Source of the DNA: Kribbella steppae
Lineage (GTDB): Bacteria > Actinomycetota > Actinomycetes > Propionibacteriales > Kribbellaceae
Direction of reading: 5' to 3'
DNA: 64,000 nucleotides
NCBI RefSeq assembly: GCF_004342025.1
Contig: NZ_SLWN01000010.1
Coordinates: forward strand, 186,001 to 250,000
Shown here piece after piece: positions 40,253 through 48,833 of the stretch. A program made the translations under genes and the position numbers. Within the stretch, counting starts at the first letter, position 1. Each line of letters starts with the position of its first letter. Under the pieces are notes generated by a model. The model had not been told where the DNA came from. It was given only the letters and a program-made list of their open reading frames with translations, and did not search any database.

Positions 40253-41155
40253 ATGGCTGAAGCGCCGTACCGGGTGATAGCGGCCGAGCTCCGGCGCCGG
40301 ATCGACGCGGGCGAGCTGGGTCCAGGAGACCGGGTGCCCTCCACCCGGGCGCTGGTCCGGGAGTTCGGTGTCGCCATGGCAACAGCAACCAAGGCGCTTC
40401 AGGTGCTTCAACAACAGGACCTCGTCCAAGCGCTCCCTGGAGTCGGCACAGTCGTCGGGCCCCGGACCGTGCGCGTCCGCCCGGCCCAGCCGTCGCGTGA
40501 ACTCAACCGCGACGAGGTGGTCAGGATCGCGATCGCGATCGCGGATGCCGAGGGGCTCGCGTCGTTGTCGATGCGACGGATCGCGGCCGAGCTCGGGGTG
40601 TCGACGATGGCGCTGTACCGGTACGTCGGTGGCAAGGACGCGCTGGTGTTGCGGATGGTCGACACGGCGATCGGCGAGTTCCCGTTGCGGCCGGTGGAAA
40701 GTTGGCGGGCCGAGATCGAGGCCGTGGCCCGGCTGCAATGGACGGCGTACCGGCGGCATCTCTGGCTGGCGAGTGCGATCAGCCTCAGCCGTCCTCAGGC
40801 CCTGCCGAACCTGCTGCCGCACACGGACGCCGTACTGCGTGCGCTCGGTCCGTTCGGGCTCGACGGCAGTACGGCGCTCTACACCGCGATCACCGTGTTC
40901 GCCTACGTCCGTGGCGTCGCGCTGGCGATGGAGGCCGAGGTCCAGGCCGAGCAGGACACCGGGATGACCGCGGACGAATGGGCCGACCAGCACATCGGTC
41001 CGATCGCCACCATGATCAGCCTGAAGGACCTGGCCGGTTTCCGGGCGGTCTTCCAGCCCGGTTTCGACTTCGACTACGACCTGGACCAACTGTTCGAGTT
41101 GGGTCTCGAACTGGTCCTGGACGGTCTCGAGGTGAAGCTGTCCCGGCTACGCTGA
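40253..41155 (+). CDS. Double-HTH regulator: GntR winged helix fused to TetR
   Basis: 300 residues from ATG 40253 (AGGAG at 40242-40246). Residues about 5-70 are a GntR winged helix (YRVIAAELRRRIDAGELGPGDRVPSTRALVREFGVAMATATKALQVLQQQDLVQALPGVGTVV). Residues about 85-130 are a TetR HTH (RIAAELGVSTMALYRYVGGKDALVLRMVD), followed by a TetR_C effector domain with a TAITVFAYVRGVALAMEAE helix. Two DNA-binding parts on one chain could read two kinds of operator. It probably controls the divergent FAD monooxygenase and itself. Confidence 0.9.
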   Translation: MAEAPYRVIAAELRRRIDAGELGPGDRVPSTRALVREFGVAMATATKALQVLQQQDLVQALPGVGTVVGPRTVRVRPAQPSRELNRDEVVRIAIAIADAEGLASLSMRRIAAELGVSTMALYRYVGGKDALVLRMVDTAIGEFPLRPVESWRAEIEAVARLQWTAYRRHLWLASAISLSRPQALPNLLPHTDAVLRALGPFGLDGSTALYTAITVFAYVRGVALAMEAEVQAEQDTGMTADEWADQHIGPIATMISLKDLAGFRAVFQPGFDFDYDLDQLFELGLELVLDGLEVKLSRLR

Positions 41156-41188
41156 GTGCATACAGCGCCAACAGCCGTGGAGGTGCCG

Positions 41189-42064
41189 ATGGAGCCGGTG
41201 TTCGCACCTGACGTTCCCGACGGCGTACGGCGGTTGTACGAGCGCAGACCCGAGTTGTTCGTACCGGCCGGGCAGCCGAAGCCGAAGCGGGAGACGTCCT
41301 GGTCGGTCGCGCCGGGGAACACGTTCGGCACCCTGCTGGTCTGGCTCGCGGTCTGCGTCGGTGGCTGGATCCTGGCCGTGATCATCATGGCCGGGACCCT
41401 GCCGGCCGAGGTCGCCGCCTGGTCCGCCGTGGTGCTGGCCGGGATCGCGGTGGTCGCCACCGCCGGGATCCTGGTCATGTCCGGGTTCGAGGATCGCGGC
41501 CACAAGGCGGTCCGCCGGCAGCATGGGAAGTACCTGCTCTCCGACGACTTCGACGACGAGGCCCGCCGATTGCTGGGCCGGGCCCAGCGTGCGGTGAAAA
41601 CGGTGCTTGAGGCAACAGTCACCCGGCGCGGGCTGCTGGACGAGGTGAAGAACGACCTGGTCCTGCCCGAACAGCTCTGGGATATCGCCCAGGTGCTGCG
41701 CGAGCAGTCCATCCTGCGCGCCCGTCAGCGCGAGATCGCCCGCGGGATGGCGACGGCCGAACTGGAGGCCGTGCTCGGGCCGCAGCGCCGCGCACTCGCG
41801 CTCTCGGTCGACGCGATCAAACGCAAGGTCGACCTCCTCGATCGGTACGCCGATCGCGTCCGCTCGGCCGATGCCGCCCTCCGGGCCGAGGCCGCGCTCG
41901 AGGACGGCGACCGCTACATCGAACTCCTGGCGCGGACGGAACCGGCCGGCGACACCTCGGTCGTCCAGGGTTTCGCCGACGAGGCGGGCGCCCTGCGCGA
42001 CACCCTCACCCGCAGCATCAACGCGGCCCGCGACGCCGGCCGGACGCTAGCCCTGCCCGAGTAG
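41189..42064 (+). CDS. Hypothetical membrane protein with coiled-coil tail
   Basis: 291 residues from ATG 41189 (GTGGAGG upstream). After a Pro/Lys-rich N-terminus, two hydrophobic helices occur at about residues 47-70 and 75-97, followed by a long charged helical region with VLGPQRRALALSVDAIKRKVDLLDRYADRVRSADAALRAEAAL that looks coiled-coil. No catalytic motif or family recognised. The stop overlaps the end of the convergent epimerase gene by 18 bp; the gene begins about 30 bp after the regulator. Confidence 0.7.
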   Translation: MEPVFAPDVPDGVRRLYERRPELFVPAGQPKPKRETSWSVAPGNTFGTLLVWLAVCVGGWILAVIIMAGTLPAEVAAWSAVVLAGIAVVATAGILVMSGFEDRGHKAVRRQHGKYLLSDDFDDEARRLLGRAQRAVKTVLEATVTRRGLLDEVKNDLVLPEQLWDIAQVLREQSILRARQREIARGMATAELEAVLGPQRRALALSVDAIKRKVDLLDRYADRVRSADAALRAEAALEDGDRYIELLARTEPAGDTSVVQGFADEAGALRDTLTRSINAARDAGRTLALPE

Positions 42065-42994
42065 CTTCTGCTCGTCCTCCGCGGACAGACCGACATCGAG
42101 CGGCGGTTCGCCACGGTCGCGGTCCCAGGCGAGGACGTCGGCGACGGTCTGCCGCAGCGGCGTGACCGGCATCCCGGCCGCCCGCGCCTTCGCCGGGTTG
42201 CGCCGCCGCTCACCCGCCTCCTCCACAGCCTCGACCAGCGGGAATCGCGCCGGTACGGCGTCCACCGGCACCTGCACCAACTCCACGGAGGTGCCGGAGA
42301 GTTCGGCCGCCGTCTCGATCAGCTCGGCGATCGTGCTGAACGGACCGACCGCGTTGAACGCACCCGACCGCCCGTCCGTGATCAGTTGGACGACGAGCCG
42401 CCCGAGATCCCGGCTGTCGATCAGCTGCAGCGGCTGCTCGGGCCTGGTCGGCAAGGCGACCCGCCCGCCGCGCCCGCCGCGTCTGATCCAGTACACGACC
42501 GTGCTCGTCGAGTCGCCCGGGCCGGTCACCTTCCCGGGCCGCACGATGGTCGCGCGATCGCCGTACCGCTCGAGCACGTCGTCCTCGCAGGCGACCTTGC
42601 ACGGACCGTACGTGTCGTTCGTCAGTACGGCGGCCGCCCGCAGTGGCGGACGGCGTGCGGCGTTCTCGTCGGTGCCCGGCGGCAGATCGCGTACGTAGAC
42701 GGCGTGGCTCGAGACGAACACGTACCGGCCGACCCGGTCGCCCAGCACGTCCATCGCATCGTCGACGTGCTTGCTCTGGTAACCGCTCAGGTCGACGACG
42801 ACGTCCCACTCGCCGGTCCGCAGCGCCGCGTAGTCGCCGGTGTCGCGATCCCCGACCAGTTGCGTGACCTCCGGCGGGAGGTCGGTGCCGCTCTTGCCTC
42901 GACTGAAGGACGCCACCTCGGCGCCTTGGTCGAGCGCGTCAGCCATGACCGCGCGCCCGACGAACCCGTTACCGCCCAGCATCAGAATCCGCAC
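42047..42994 (-). CDS. NAD-dependent epimerase/dehydratase-like protein
   Basis: 315 residues. MRILMLGGNGFVGRAVMADAL is a nucleotide-binding Rossmann start (GGNGFVG), and FVSSHAVYVRDLPP, the AR...YGPCKVACEDDV (with YxxxK) and IVRPGKVTGPGDSTSTVVYWIRRGGRGG are as in extended SDRs and related isoflavone-reductase-like proteins. The C-terminal part resembles actinobacterial NAD-dependent epimerases of unknown sugar. Divergent from a short SDR with about 54 bp between starts. Confidence 0.85.
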   Translation of the reverse strand: MRILMLGGNGFVGRAVMADALDQGAEVASFSRGKSGTDLPPEVTQLVGDRDTGDYAALRTGEWDVVVDLSGYQSKHVDDAMDVLGDRVGRYVFVSSHAVYVRDLPPGTDENAARRPPLRAAAVLTNDTYGPCKVACEDDVLERYGDRATIVRPGKVTGPGDSTSTVVYWIRRGGRGGRVALPTRPEQPLQLIDSRDLGRLVVQLITDGRSGAFNAVGPFSTIAELIETAAELSGTSVELVQVPVDAVPARFPLVEAVEEAGERRRNPAKARAAGMPVTPLRQTVADVLAWDRDRGEPPLDVGLSAEDEQKLLGQG

Positions 42995-43048
42995 AACCTC
43001 TGACCGTAACCCTCCTGATGCGTTGGCGCATCCGAATAGGCTCCGACC

Positions 43049-43723
43049 ATGACGAACACGGTGGTGGTTGCCGGAGGCACCGGGGCGCTCGGGGCCGCGG
43101 TGACGGCGGAGTTCCTACAGGCCGGCTGGCGGGTCGTCGTCCCAGGACGGACCGAGGAGTCACTCGCCCGGCTCGGCACCGATCCGGCGCTGAACCCGAT
43201 CGTCGCCGACCCCTTCGACCCAGCCGGTACGGCGGACGTCGTCGCGCTCGCCACGTCGGACGAGACCGCACCCCTGACCGCACTGGTCAACCTCGTCGGC
43301 GGATTCGCCTCCGGCTCGCGGGTGCACGAGACGCCGGTCGAGGAGTTCGAGAAACAGCTCCGGCTCAACCTGCGACCGACGTACCTGATGACCCAGGCCG
43401 TGCTTCCGCATCTGCTCGCCGCCGGCGGCGGGGCCATCGTGTGTACGTCGAGCGGTGCGGCGCTGCGACCGTTCTCCGGGGCGGCCGGGTACATCACCGC
43501 GAAGGCCGGCGTGATCGCGTTCGCCGACGCCCTGCACGCGGAGTACGCACGTGACGGCATTCAGGTGAACACCATCATCCCCGGCACCATCGACACCCCG
43601 GCCAACCGCGCCGCGATGCCGAACGCCGACACCAGCAAGTGGACCCCGCCGGAACGCATCGCCGGCGTGGTGCGCACCCTCGTCGAGACCCCCGGCTTTG
43701 CGGGCAGTCACCTGCCCGTATGA
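43049..43723 (+). CDS. Short-chain dehydrogenase/reductase
   Basis: 224 residues. TNTVVVAGGTGALGAAVTAEFL is the cofactor site, NLVGGFASGSRVHETP replaces the usual NNAG motif, and CTSSGAALRPFSGAAGYITAKAGVIAFADALHAEYARDGIQVNTIIPGTIDTPANRAAMP contains the Ser and YxxxK catalytic set. Shorter than classic SDRs (about 250). Substrate unknown. Confidence 0.88.
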   Translation: MTNTVVVAGGTGALGAAVTAEFLQAGWRVVVPGRTEESLARLGTDPALNPIVADPFDPAGTADVVALATSDETAPLTALVNLVGGFASGSRVHETPVEEFEKQLRLNLRPTYLMTQAVLPHLLAAGGGAIVCTSSGAALRPFSGAAGYITAKAGVIAFADALHAEYARDGIQVNTIIPGTIDTPANRAAMPNADTSKWTPPERIAGVVRTLVETPGFAGSHLPV

Positions 43724-43810
43724 CAACCGATTGACCCTGTAACACGTCTGAACGGGTACAGGTGTGGGTACTTGACGCACACTGGTTCTGGGGACGGCGA
43801 CAGGGGAGCC

Positions 43811-45364
43811 ATGGGGAGACGCTCGCGCGAGGCAGGCGCCACGGAGAATTCCGAGTTGCCGGAAGCCGAATCGGCCGGACGACGGCCGCGATCGGTGCCG
43901 AAGCTGCTCGGGCTGACCCTGTTCGGCGCCCTGCTCCCCGGGTCCGGCCTGATCGCCGGTGGGCGGCGCCGGATCGGCGTCTTCATCCTGACCGTCACCC
44001 TCGGGCTGATCGGGCTCGGCGTGTACATCGGCCTGACCCGGCGCGAGGAGGTGCTGGCGGCGGCCGTCGTACCGAGCCGGCTGCTGATGACCTCGGTGGC
44101 GATCGGGACGCTCGGGTTCCTCTGGATCGTGGTGATCGTCGCCTCGCACCGTTCGTTGCGTCCGGCAACAGGTGGGGCCGGCGGCCGGGCGGCCGGGGCG
44201 CTGCTGGTCGGCGTCCTGTGTTTCGCGATCGCGGTGCCGGCGGCGATCGGCGTACAGAGTGTGCTGGCCCAGCGCGAACTGGTCCAGGACGTGTTCGTCG
44301 CGCAGGGCGAGAGCAAGAGCGCGACCAGGCCGTCGGTGGTCAACACCCAGGACCCGTGGGAGGACAAGCAGCGGCTCAACCTGCTGCTGCTCGGCGGCGA
44401 CGATGGGCCGAACCGGCCGGGGGTGCGGACCGACACGGTGATCGTGGCGAGTATCGACACCAAGACCGGCAACACCGCGCTGATCTCGATGCCACGGCAG
44501 CTGACCTTCATGCCGTTCCCGAAGGACTCGCCGCTGCACGAGATCTACCCGAACGGTTTCGGCAAGGAAGGGCTCAGCCTGGAGGGCCGGCTGGAGTGGA
44601 TGCTGACCGCGATGTACCAGAACATTCCGGCCGCGCACCCCGGCATCCTCGGCCCGTCCGACAACGAGGGCGCCGACGTCCTCAAGCAGTCCGTCGGTGA
44701 GGCGATCGGGCTGCGACTCGACTACTACCTGCAGGTCAACCTGAAGGGATTCGCCCAACTCGTCGACGCGCTCGGCGGGATCACCGTCAACGTCAACGAG
44801 CGGGTCGCGATGGGCGGCGTCAGCAGTTCACACATCCCGCCGGACAGGTGGATCGAGCCTGGTCCGAAGCAGCACCTCAACGGGCTGCACGCGCTCTGGT
44901 TCGCCCGCGGCCGGTACGGCGCCGACGACGACCAGCGCCAGATCCGCCAGCGCTGCGCGATCAAGGGCATCGTCGACGCGGCCGACCCGCAGACCCTGAT
45001 GACCAAGTACAAGGCGATCGCCAAGGCCGGCCAGCAGTTGCTCCGCACCGACATCCCGCAGGAACTGCTGCCCGCCCTGGTCCAGCTCGCCCTCAGGGTG
45101 AAGTCGGGCACCGTCTCCAACGTCAACCTCGATGTCACCAAGCTGCGGCTGAAGTACCTGCACCCGGACTACGACGCGCTGCGCGACACGGTCGAGAAGG
45201 CGCTCGAGCAGCCGACGCCCGCGGCGACCACTGCCCCGACCACACCGGCCATCCCGAAGTCGACCAAGCCCGCCCGCAAGCCGACCACAACGGCGCCTCC
45301 GGCTCCCACGCAGGACCTCGAGGACGCCTGCGCGTACCACCCGGACGGCGACCAGCCGAACTAG
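43811..45364 (+). CDS. LytR-CpsA-Psr (LCP) family cell-wall glycopolymer ligase
   Basis: 517 residues from ATG 43811 (AGGGGAG upstream). Four hydrophobic helices lie in the first 160 residues (more than the single anchor of typical LCP proteins), then the extracytoplasmic LCP domain: LNLLLLGGDDGPNRPGVRTDTVIVASIDTKTGNTALISMPRQL, with catalytic Arg/Asp residues, and HLNGLHALWFARGRYGADDDQRQIRQRCAI. A Thr/Pro/Ala-rich tail ends it. LCP enzymes attach wall teichoic acids or arabinogalactan to peptidoglycan. Promoter elements not clear. Confidence 0.9.
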   Translation: MGRRSREAGATENSELPEAESAGRRPRSVPKLLGLTLFGALLPGSGLIAGGRRRIGVFILTVTLGLIGLGVYIGLTRREEVLAAAVVPSRLLMTSVAIGTLGFLWIVVIVASHRSLRPATGGAGGRAAGALLVGVLCFAIAVPAAIGVQSVLAQRELVQDVFVAQGESKSATRPSVVNTQDPWEDKQRLNLLLLGGDDGPNRPGVRTDTVIVASIDTKTGNTALISMPRQLTFMPFPKDSPLHEIYPNGFGKEGLSLEGRLEWMLTAMYQNIPAAHPGILGPSDNEGADVLKQSVGEAIGLRLDYYLQVNLKGFAQLVDALGGITVNVNERVAMGGVSSSHIPPDRWIEPGPKQHLNGLHALWFARGRYGADDDQRQIRQRCAIKGIVDAADPQTLMTKYKAIAKAGQQLLRTDIPQELLPALVQLALRVKSGTVSNVNLDVTKLRLKYLHPDYDALRDTVEKALEQPTPAATTAPTTPAIPKSTKPARKPTTTAPPAPTQDLEDACAYHPDGDQPN

Positions 45365-45634
45365 GGCACGTCTCTCAAGTCGACGGGAACCTTCCGGCCG
45401 AAGAGGGCTTCGGCGACTGCGGCCAGGTGCGGTTTGAGCTCCTCTTCGGTTGCTTGGTCAACGTCGGCGTACCGACAGCCGTCCGGAGGATGCCGACGCC
45501 GAGCAGCCAGGCCGCGGATAGCTCGGCTCATCCTGCGGGCCGTCGGGACGCCCGTCGACCCCTCGCTGCCCACCTTCGATCCTGACAACGCGCGCCGGCT
45601 CTACGACCTGACGACAGGGATGGCCGGCCGCTGA
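45365..45634. other. Uncertain short open frames, possible gene remnants
   Basis: The 360 bp between the LCP gene and the DGPF gene holds a 75-codon minus frame (45361-45588, ending AEALFGRKVPVDLRDVP) and a 66-codon plus frame (45434-45634, ending FDPDNARRLYDLTTGMAGR). Both ends look protein-like, but they overlap, lack clear starts and are not recognised. They may be remnants of degraded genes; I do not call either as a functional CDS. Confidence 0.35.
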
Positions 45635-45653
45635 AATTACCCGTCGCGGCGAG

Positions 45654-45680
45654 TGTCGATCTGGTCGTGAACCGCTCGAC
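45654..45680 (+). promoter_or_regulatory. ECF42-type sigma promoter of the DGPF gene
   Basis: TGTCGA (45654-45659), a 17-bp spacer and CGAC (45677-45680). ECF42 target promoters are described, to my recollection, with TGTCGA at -35 and CGA at -10. The start codon is 43 bp further on. An identical TGTCGA-N17-CGAC element stands before the hydrolase operon at 49365-49339. Confidence 0.75.
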
Positions 45681-45723
45681 GTGAGAGTAAGGATCGACCG
45701 ACACGACGAGGAGAGTCACTGCG

Positions 45724-46101
45724 ATGCGATACATGATCATCAACAAGGCGGACGCCGACAGCGAAGCCGGGAAGTTCCCGTCCGACGAGGTGGCCGGCGC
45801 CGTCGGCCAGGCCGTGGAGGAGATGTCGAAGGCCGGCGTCCTGCTGTTCGCCGAAGGCGTGCACCGTAGCTCGCTCGGCGCCCGGGTGAAGGTCCAGGGC
45901 GGTCAGCGCACCGTCACCGACGGCCCGTTCGCCGAGACCAAGGAACTGATCGGCGGTGTCATCGTCGTCGAGGTCCGCAACCGCGACGAAGCCGTCGAAT
46001 GGGCCGCCCGCCTCGCCGAAGCCCTCGGTAGCGAAGTAGAAGTCCGCCGAGTAGTAGAAGAAGCCGACTTCGACCCGAACTCAGACCTCTACCAGAACTG
46101 A
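45724..46101 (+). CDS. YCII-related DGPF domain protein
   Basis: 125 residues. The family mark DGPF occurs in TVTDGPFAETKELIGGVIVVEV near residue 67, in a ferredoxin-like YCII fold (MRYMIINKAD at the start). GAGGAGAG precedes the ATG. DGPF proteins are the standard genomic partners of ECF42 sigma factors; such a factor is encoded at 49382-50641. Biochemical function unknown. The promoter at 45654 fits control by that factor. Confidence 0.9.
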   Translation: MRYMIINKADADSEAGKFPSDEVAGAVGQAVEEMSKAGVLLFAEGVHRSSLGARVKVQGGQRTVTDGPFAETKELIGGVIVVEVRNRDEAVEWAARLAEALGSEVEVRRVVEEADFDPNSDLYQN

Positions 46102-46246
46102 CCGCCTGTCACCGGCCTGGGCATGCTGCTGCAGGCAGCGATCGCCTCACGGACCTGGCCCCTGGCAACAAGTGCGTCCGCCAGGGTCCAGGCCGTGTGC
46201 GAATTGCGAGAAGTTTGATCAGCTCACGGGACGAGGTCGGTACCGG

Positions 46247-46273
46247 TGTCCATTCGGCGGGTTGCCGTTCGTG
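46247..46273 (+). promoter_or_regulatory. Weak ECF42-like promoter before alpha/beta hydrolase
   Basis: TGTCCA (46247-46252), 17 bp, CGTG (46270-46273): each half is one base from the two strong elements at 45654 and 49365. It lies 33 bp before the hydrolase start. Confidence 0.35.
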
Positions 46274-46306
46274 GTAGTGCCAAACAACTCGTCGAAGGAG
46301 AAGACA

Positions 46307-47119
46307 ATGACCGCGACTTCCGTTTCCAGCACCACGCTGACCGTCCCTGACGCGGACCTGTACTACGAGATCCGTGGCACCGGGCCCTTGGTGGTCCTGG
46401 TGGGGGCGCCGATGGATGCCGACTCGTTCGCGCCGCTCGCCGATTTGCTGGCTAGCGATCACACCGTGCTCACCACCGATCCACGCGGGATCAACCGCAG
46501 CCCGCTGCGCGGTGAGGGGTCGACGCCTGAGCAGCGCGCGGACGACCTGGCCCGGCTGATCCGGCACGTGGACGCCGGGCCGGCGACCGTGTTCGGGTCG
46601 AGCGGCGGCGCGGTGACCGCGCTGGCCCTGGCTCAGGCTCATCCGGAGCTGGTCAGCACGGTGATTGCCCACGAGCCGCCGCTGGATCGGCTGGTCGAGG
46701 ACGCCGACGAACTGCTGGCCACGTCGGAGCAGATGATGGCCGACTACGTGGCCGGGGACGTGATCGGTGCCTGGAAGCAGTTCTTCGCGCTGGCGAACAT
46801 CCAGGTCCCGGACGGCATGATCGAGGGGATGTTCGGTGGTGAGCGGGATCCGCGGCAGCTCGCCGATGAGCTGTTCTGGTTCGAGCACGAGCTGCGGGAG
46901 TCGATCACCTGGCTGCCGGACGTCGACACGCTGCGGGCCGGCGGTGTCCGCATCGTGGTCGGGATCGGCGCGGAGTCGGGCGGGCAGCTGTGCGAGCGGA
47001 CCTCGACCGCACTGGCCGCCCGGCTCGGGATCGAGCCGACCCGGTTCCCCGGTGACCACACCGGATTCGCGGAGGGCCCCGAGCCGTTCGCGGTCGCTCT
47101 GCGCGCGGTCCTCGGTTAG
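46307..47119 (+). CDS. Alpha/beta hydrolase
   Basis: 270 residues from ATG 46307 (GAAGGAGAA upstream). LYYEIRGTGPLVVLVGAPMDADSFAPLADLLAS is the usual start, the nucleophile elbow is GSSGG in VFGSSGGAVTALALAQ, and the terminal GDHTGFAEGPEPF supplies the catalytic His; the acid is probably near RIVVGIGAESGG. It resembles the two hydrolases at 48036-49291 and, like them, may belong to the ECF42 regulon. Substrate unknown. Confidence 0.85.
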   Translation: MTATSVSSTTLTVPDADLYYEIRGTGPLVVLVGAPMDADSFAPLADLLASDHTVLTTDPRGINRSPLRGEGSTPEQRADDLARLIRHVDAGPATVFGSSGGAVTALALAQAHPELVSTVIAHEPPLDRLVEDADELLATSEQMMADYVAGDVIGAWKQFFALANIQVPDGMIEGMFGGERDPRQLADELFWFEHELRESITWLPDVDTLRAGGVRIVVGIGAESGGQLCERTSTALAARLGIEPTRFPGDHTGFAEGPEPFAVALRAVLG

Positions 47120-47245
47120 ATGAGACTCGCCCGTGGCTCCGCGGGCGGAGTATGTGAAGCTGGGGGTGACCGGTGTGGGCCTGTGTGAACGGGCCCGGAT
47201 CGGGCACTGGGCGGAGGTGCCGGCCGGGTTCACCCGCGTGGCGCC

Positions 47246-47268
47246 TTGACCTCAACCGTGGTTGAAGT
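47246..47268 (+). promoter_or_regulatory. SoxR/MerR-like dyad upstream of superoxide dismutase
   Basis: A -35-like TTGACC (47246-47251) runs into CCTCAACCGTGGTTGAAG (47250-47267), an imperfect dyad (CTCAACC / GGTTGAA) resembling SoxR-type sites. It lies about 70 bp before the sod start. A clear -10 is not visible. Confidence 0.35.
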
Positions 47269-47338
47269 TTCAAGCTGGTGCCGCTGAAACAGGACATCGG
47301 AGATATCGGCCCCCGCGGGCCCCGACGAAGGAGCAGAG

Positions 47339-47962
47339 TTGACCACGTACACGCTTCCCGACCTCCCCTACGACTACGGCGCACTGGCGCCGAGCATCGC
47401 CGGTGAGATCATGGAGCTGCACCACTCCAAGCACCACCAGACCTATGTGAACGGCCTGAACGACACCCTGGAGAAGCTGGCCGCGGCCCGCGAGAAGGGT
47501 GACTTCGGCGCCATCGTCGGGCTGGAGAAGTCGCTCGCCTTCAACCTCGGCGGGCACGTCAACCACTCGATCTTCTGGAAGAACCTGTCACCGGACGGCG
47601 GCGACAAGCCGGACGGCGAGCTGGGTGCCGCGCTGGACGAGTTCTTCGGCTCGTTCGACTCCTTCCAGGCCCACTTCACCGCGGCGGCGACCACCATCCA
47701 GGGCTCCGGCTGGGCGATCCTCGGCTGGGACGCGCTGGCCGGCAACCTGCTCGTCCACCAGCTGTACGACCAGCAGGGCAACCTGCCGGCCGGGCAGATC
47801 CCGATCGTGATGCTGGACATGTGGGAGCACGCGTTCTACCTGCAGTACAAGAACGTGAAGCCGGACTACGTCAAGGCCTGGTGGAACGTGGTGAACTGGG
47901 GCGACGCCCAGGCCCGCTTCGACGCGGCCCGCGCAGGCGCTTCCGGTCTCATCACCGGCTGA
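47339..47962 (+). CDS. sod: Superoxide dismutase (Fe/Mn family)
   Basis: 207 residues. Metal ligands are seen in EIMELHHSKHHQTYVN (His), GGHVNHSIFWKNLSP (His) and MLDMWEHAFYLQYKN (Asp and His). GGH in the second motif resembles Mn enzymes, but metal choice cannot be decided. It converts superoxide to hydrogen peroxide and oxygen in the cytoplasm. The start is TTG 47339 with AAGGAG 6 nt upstream. A bidirectional terminator follows. Confidence 0.95.
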   Translation: MTTYTLPDLPYDYGALAPSIAGEIMELHHSKHHQTYVNGLNDTLEKLAAAREKGDFGAIVGLEKSLAFNLGGHVNHSIFWKNLSPDGGDKPDGELGAALDEFFGSFDSFQAHFTAAATTIQGSGWAILGWDALAGNLLVHQLYDQQGNLPAGQIPIVMLDMWEHAFYLQYKNVKPDYVKAWWNVVNWGDAQARFDAARAGASGLITG

Positions 47963-47980
47963 CCTGAGCTACACACGACT

Positions 47981-48011
47981 CGAGGGGCGCCCGGACCACG
48001 GGCGCCCCTCG
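47981..48011. terminator. Bidirectional terminator between sod and hydrolase operon
   Basis: CGAGGGGCGCCCG (47981-47993) and CGGGCGCCCCTCG (47999-48011) pair perfectly around GACCA, 18 bp after sod and 24 bp beyond the end of the convergent hydrolase gene. Confidence 0.8.
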
Positions 48012-48035
48012 CGGTCTGTTCACCGCAGGAAGGTG

Positions 48036-48833
48036 TCACCGTAGGAAGGCGGAGATCACCGGCGCGATCGCCGAAGCCTTGATCATGTGGTTCTGACCAG
48101 GCACTTCTTCGTGTTTCGCACCCGGTACGGCGCCCGCGAGCGCCTTCACCGACGTCCGCATCCAGCCCGGGCTCTTCCCGCCGTTGACCACCAGCACCGG
48201 TGCCTCGATCGTTGCCCATTGCTCCGGGTCGAGCGGCCGGCCGAAGCAGTTCTCGCCGAGCAGTGCGGCGTCGTACGGAAGGGTGTGCGCGACCGCCTTC
48301 ATCCCCTTCCAGGCCGGCATCAGCTTCATCATCCCGACCATGAATCCCGGCAGCCCGATGCCCTTGGTCATGAAGTACTTCACCGCGTCACCCGGCTTGC
48401 CCGCGTCGCTCAGTGCGCGCATGTCCGCGACCCAGGTCGACGGGATCTGCTTGCGGCTCTGGTCCACGACGTACGGCGGCTCGAACGCGACCAGCTTCGT
48501 GATCGGCAACCCGGCCGCCGCGGCCCGCAGCGTCAGCGCCGCGCCCGACGACGTGCCATAGACGTACGCCGTCCCGCCGGCCGCCTCGATCACCGCGGCC
48601 AGGTCCTCGATCTCGCGCTCGACGTCGTACTCCGTCGCGTCGCCGCTGTCGCCTCGGCCACGCCGGTCGTAGTTGTAGACCGTGAACTCAGACGCCAGCA
48701 GTTCGGCGAGCTCCGGCATAGGTCCCTGCGCGCGGCTGCACAGGGCGCCGTCCACCAGGACCACGGCCGGGCCGCTACCACGCTGGTCGTAGGCGATCGT
48801 CGTACCGTCCTTGGAAATCACTGTCGCGGTCAT
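48036..48833 (-). CDS. Alpha/beta hydrolase
   Basis: 265 residues, ATG 48833 overlapping the upstream stop by 4 bp. TTIAYDQRGSGPAVVLVDGALCSR, FTVYNYDRRGRGDSGD (oxyanion region), nucleophile elbow GTSSGA, acid region PVLVVNGGKSPGWMR and final HEEVPGQNHMIKA with catalytic His. All parts of the fold are present, with a cap at about 135-190. Second gene of an operon whose first gene is a shortened paralogue; the promoter at 49365 has the ECF42 pattern. Confidence 0.88.
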   Translation of the reverse strand: MTATVISKDGTTIAYDQRGSGPAVVLVDGALCSRAQGPMPELAELLASEFTVYNYDRRGRGDSGDATEYDVEREIEDLAAVIEAAGGTAYVYGTSSGAALTLRAAAAGLPITKLVAFEPPYVVDQSRKQIPSTWVADMRALSDAGKPGDAVKYFMTKGIGLPGFMVGMMKLMPAWKGMKAVAHTLPYDAALLGENCFGRPLDPEQWATIEAPVLVVNGGKSPGWMRTSVKALAGAVPGAKHEEVPGQNHMIKASAIAPVISAFLR

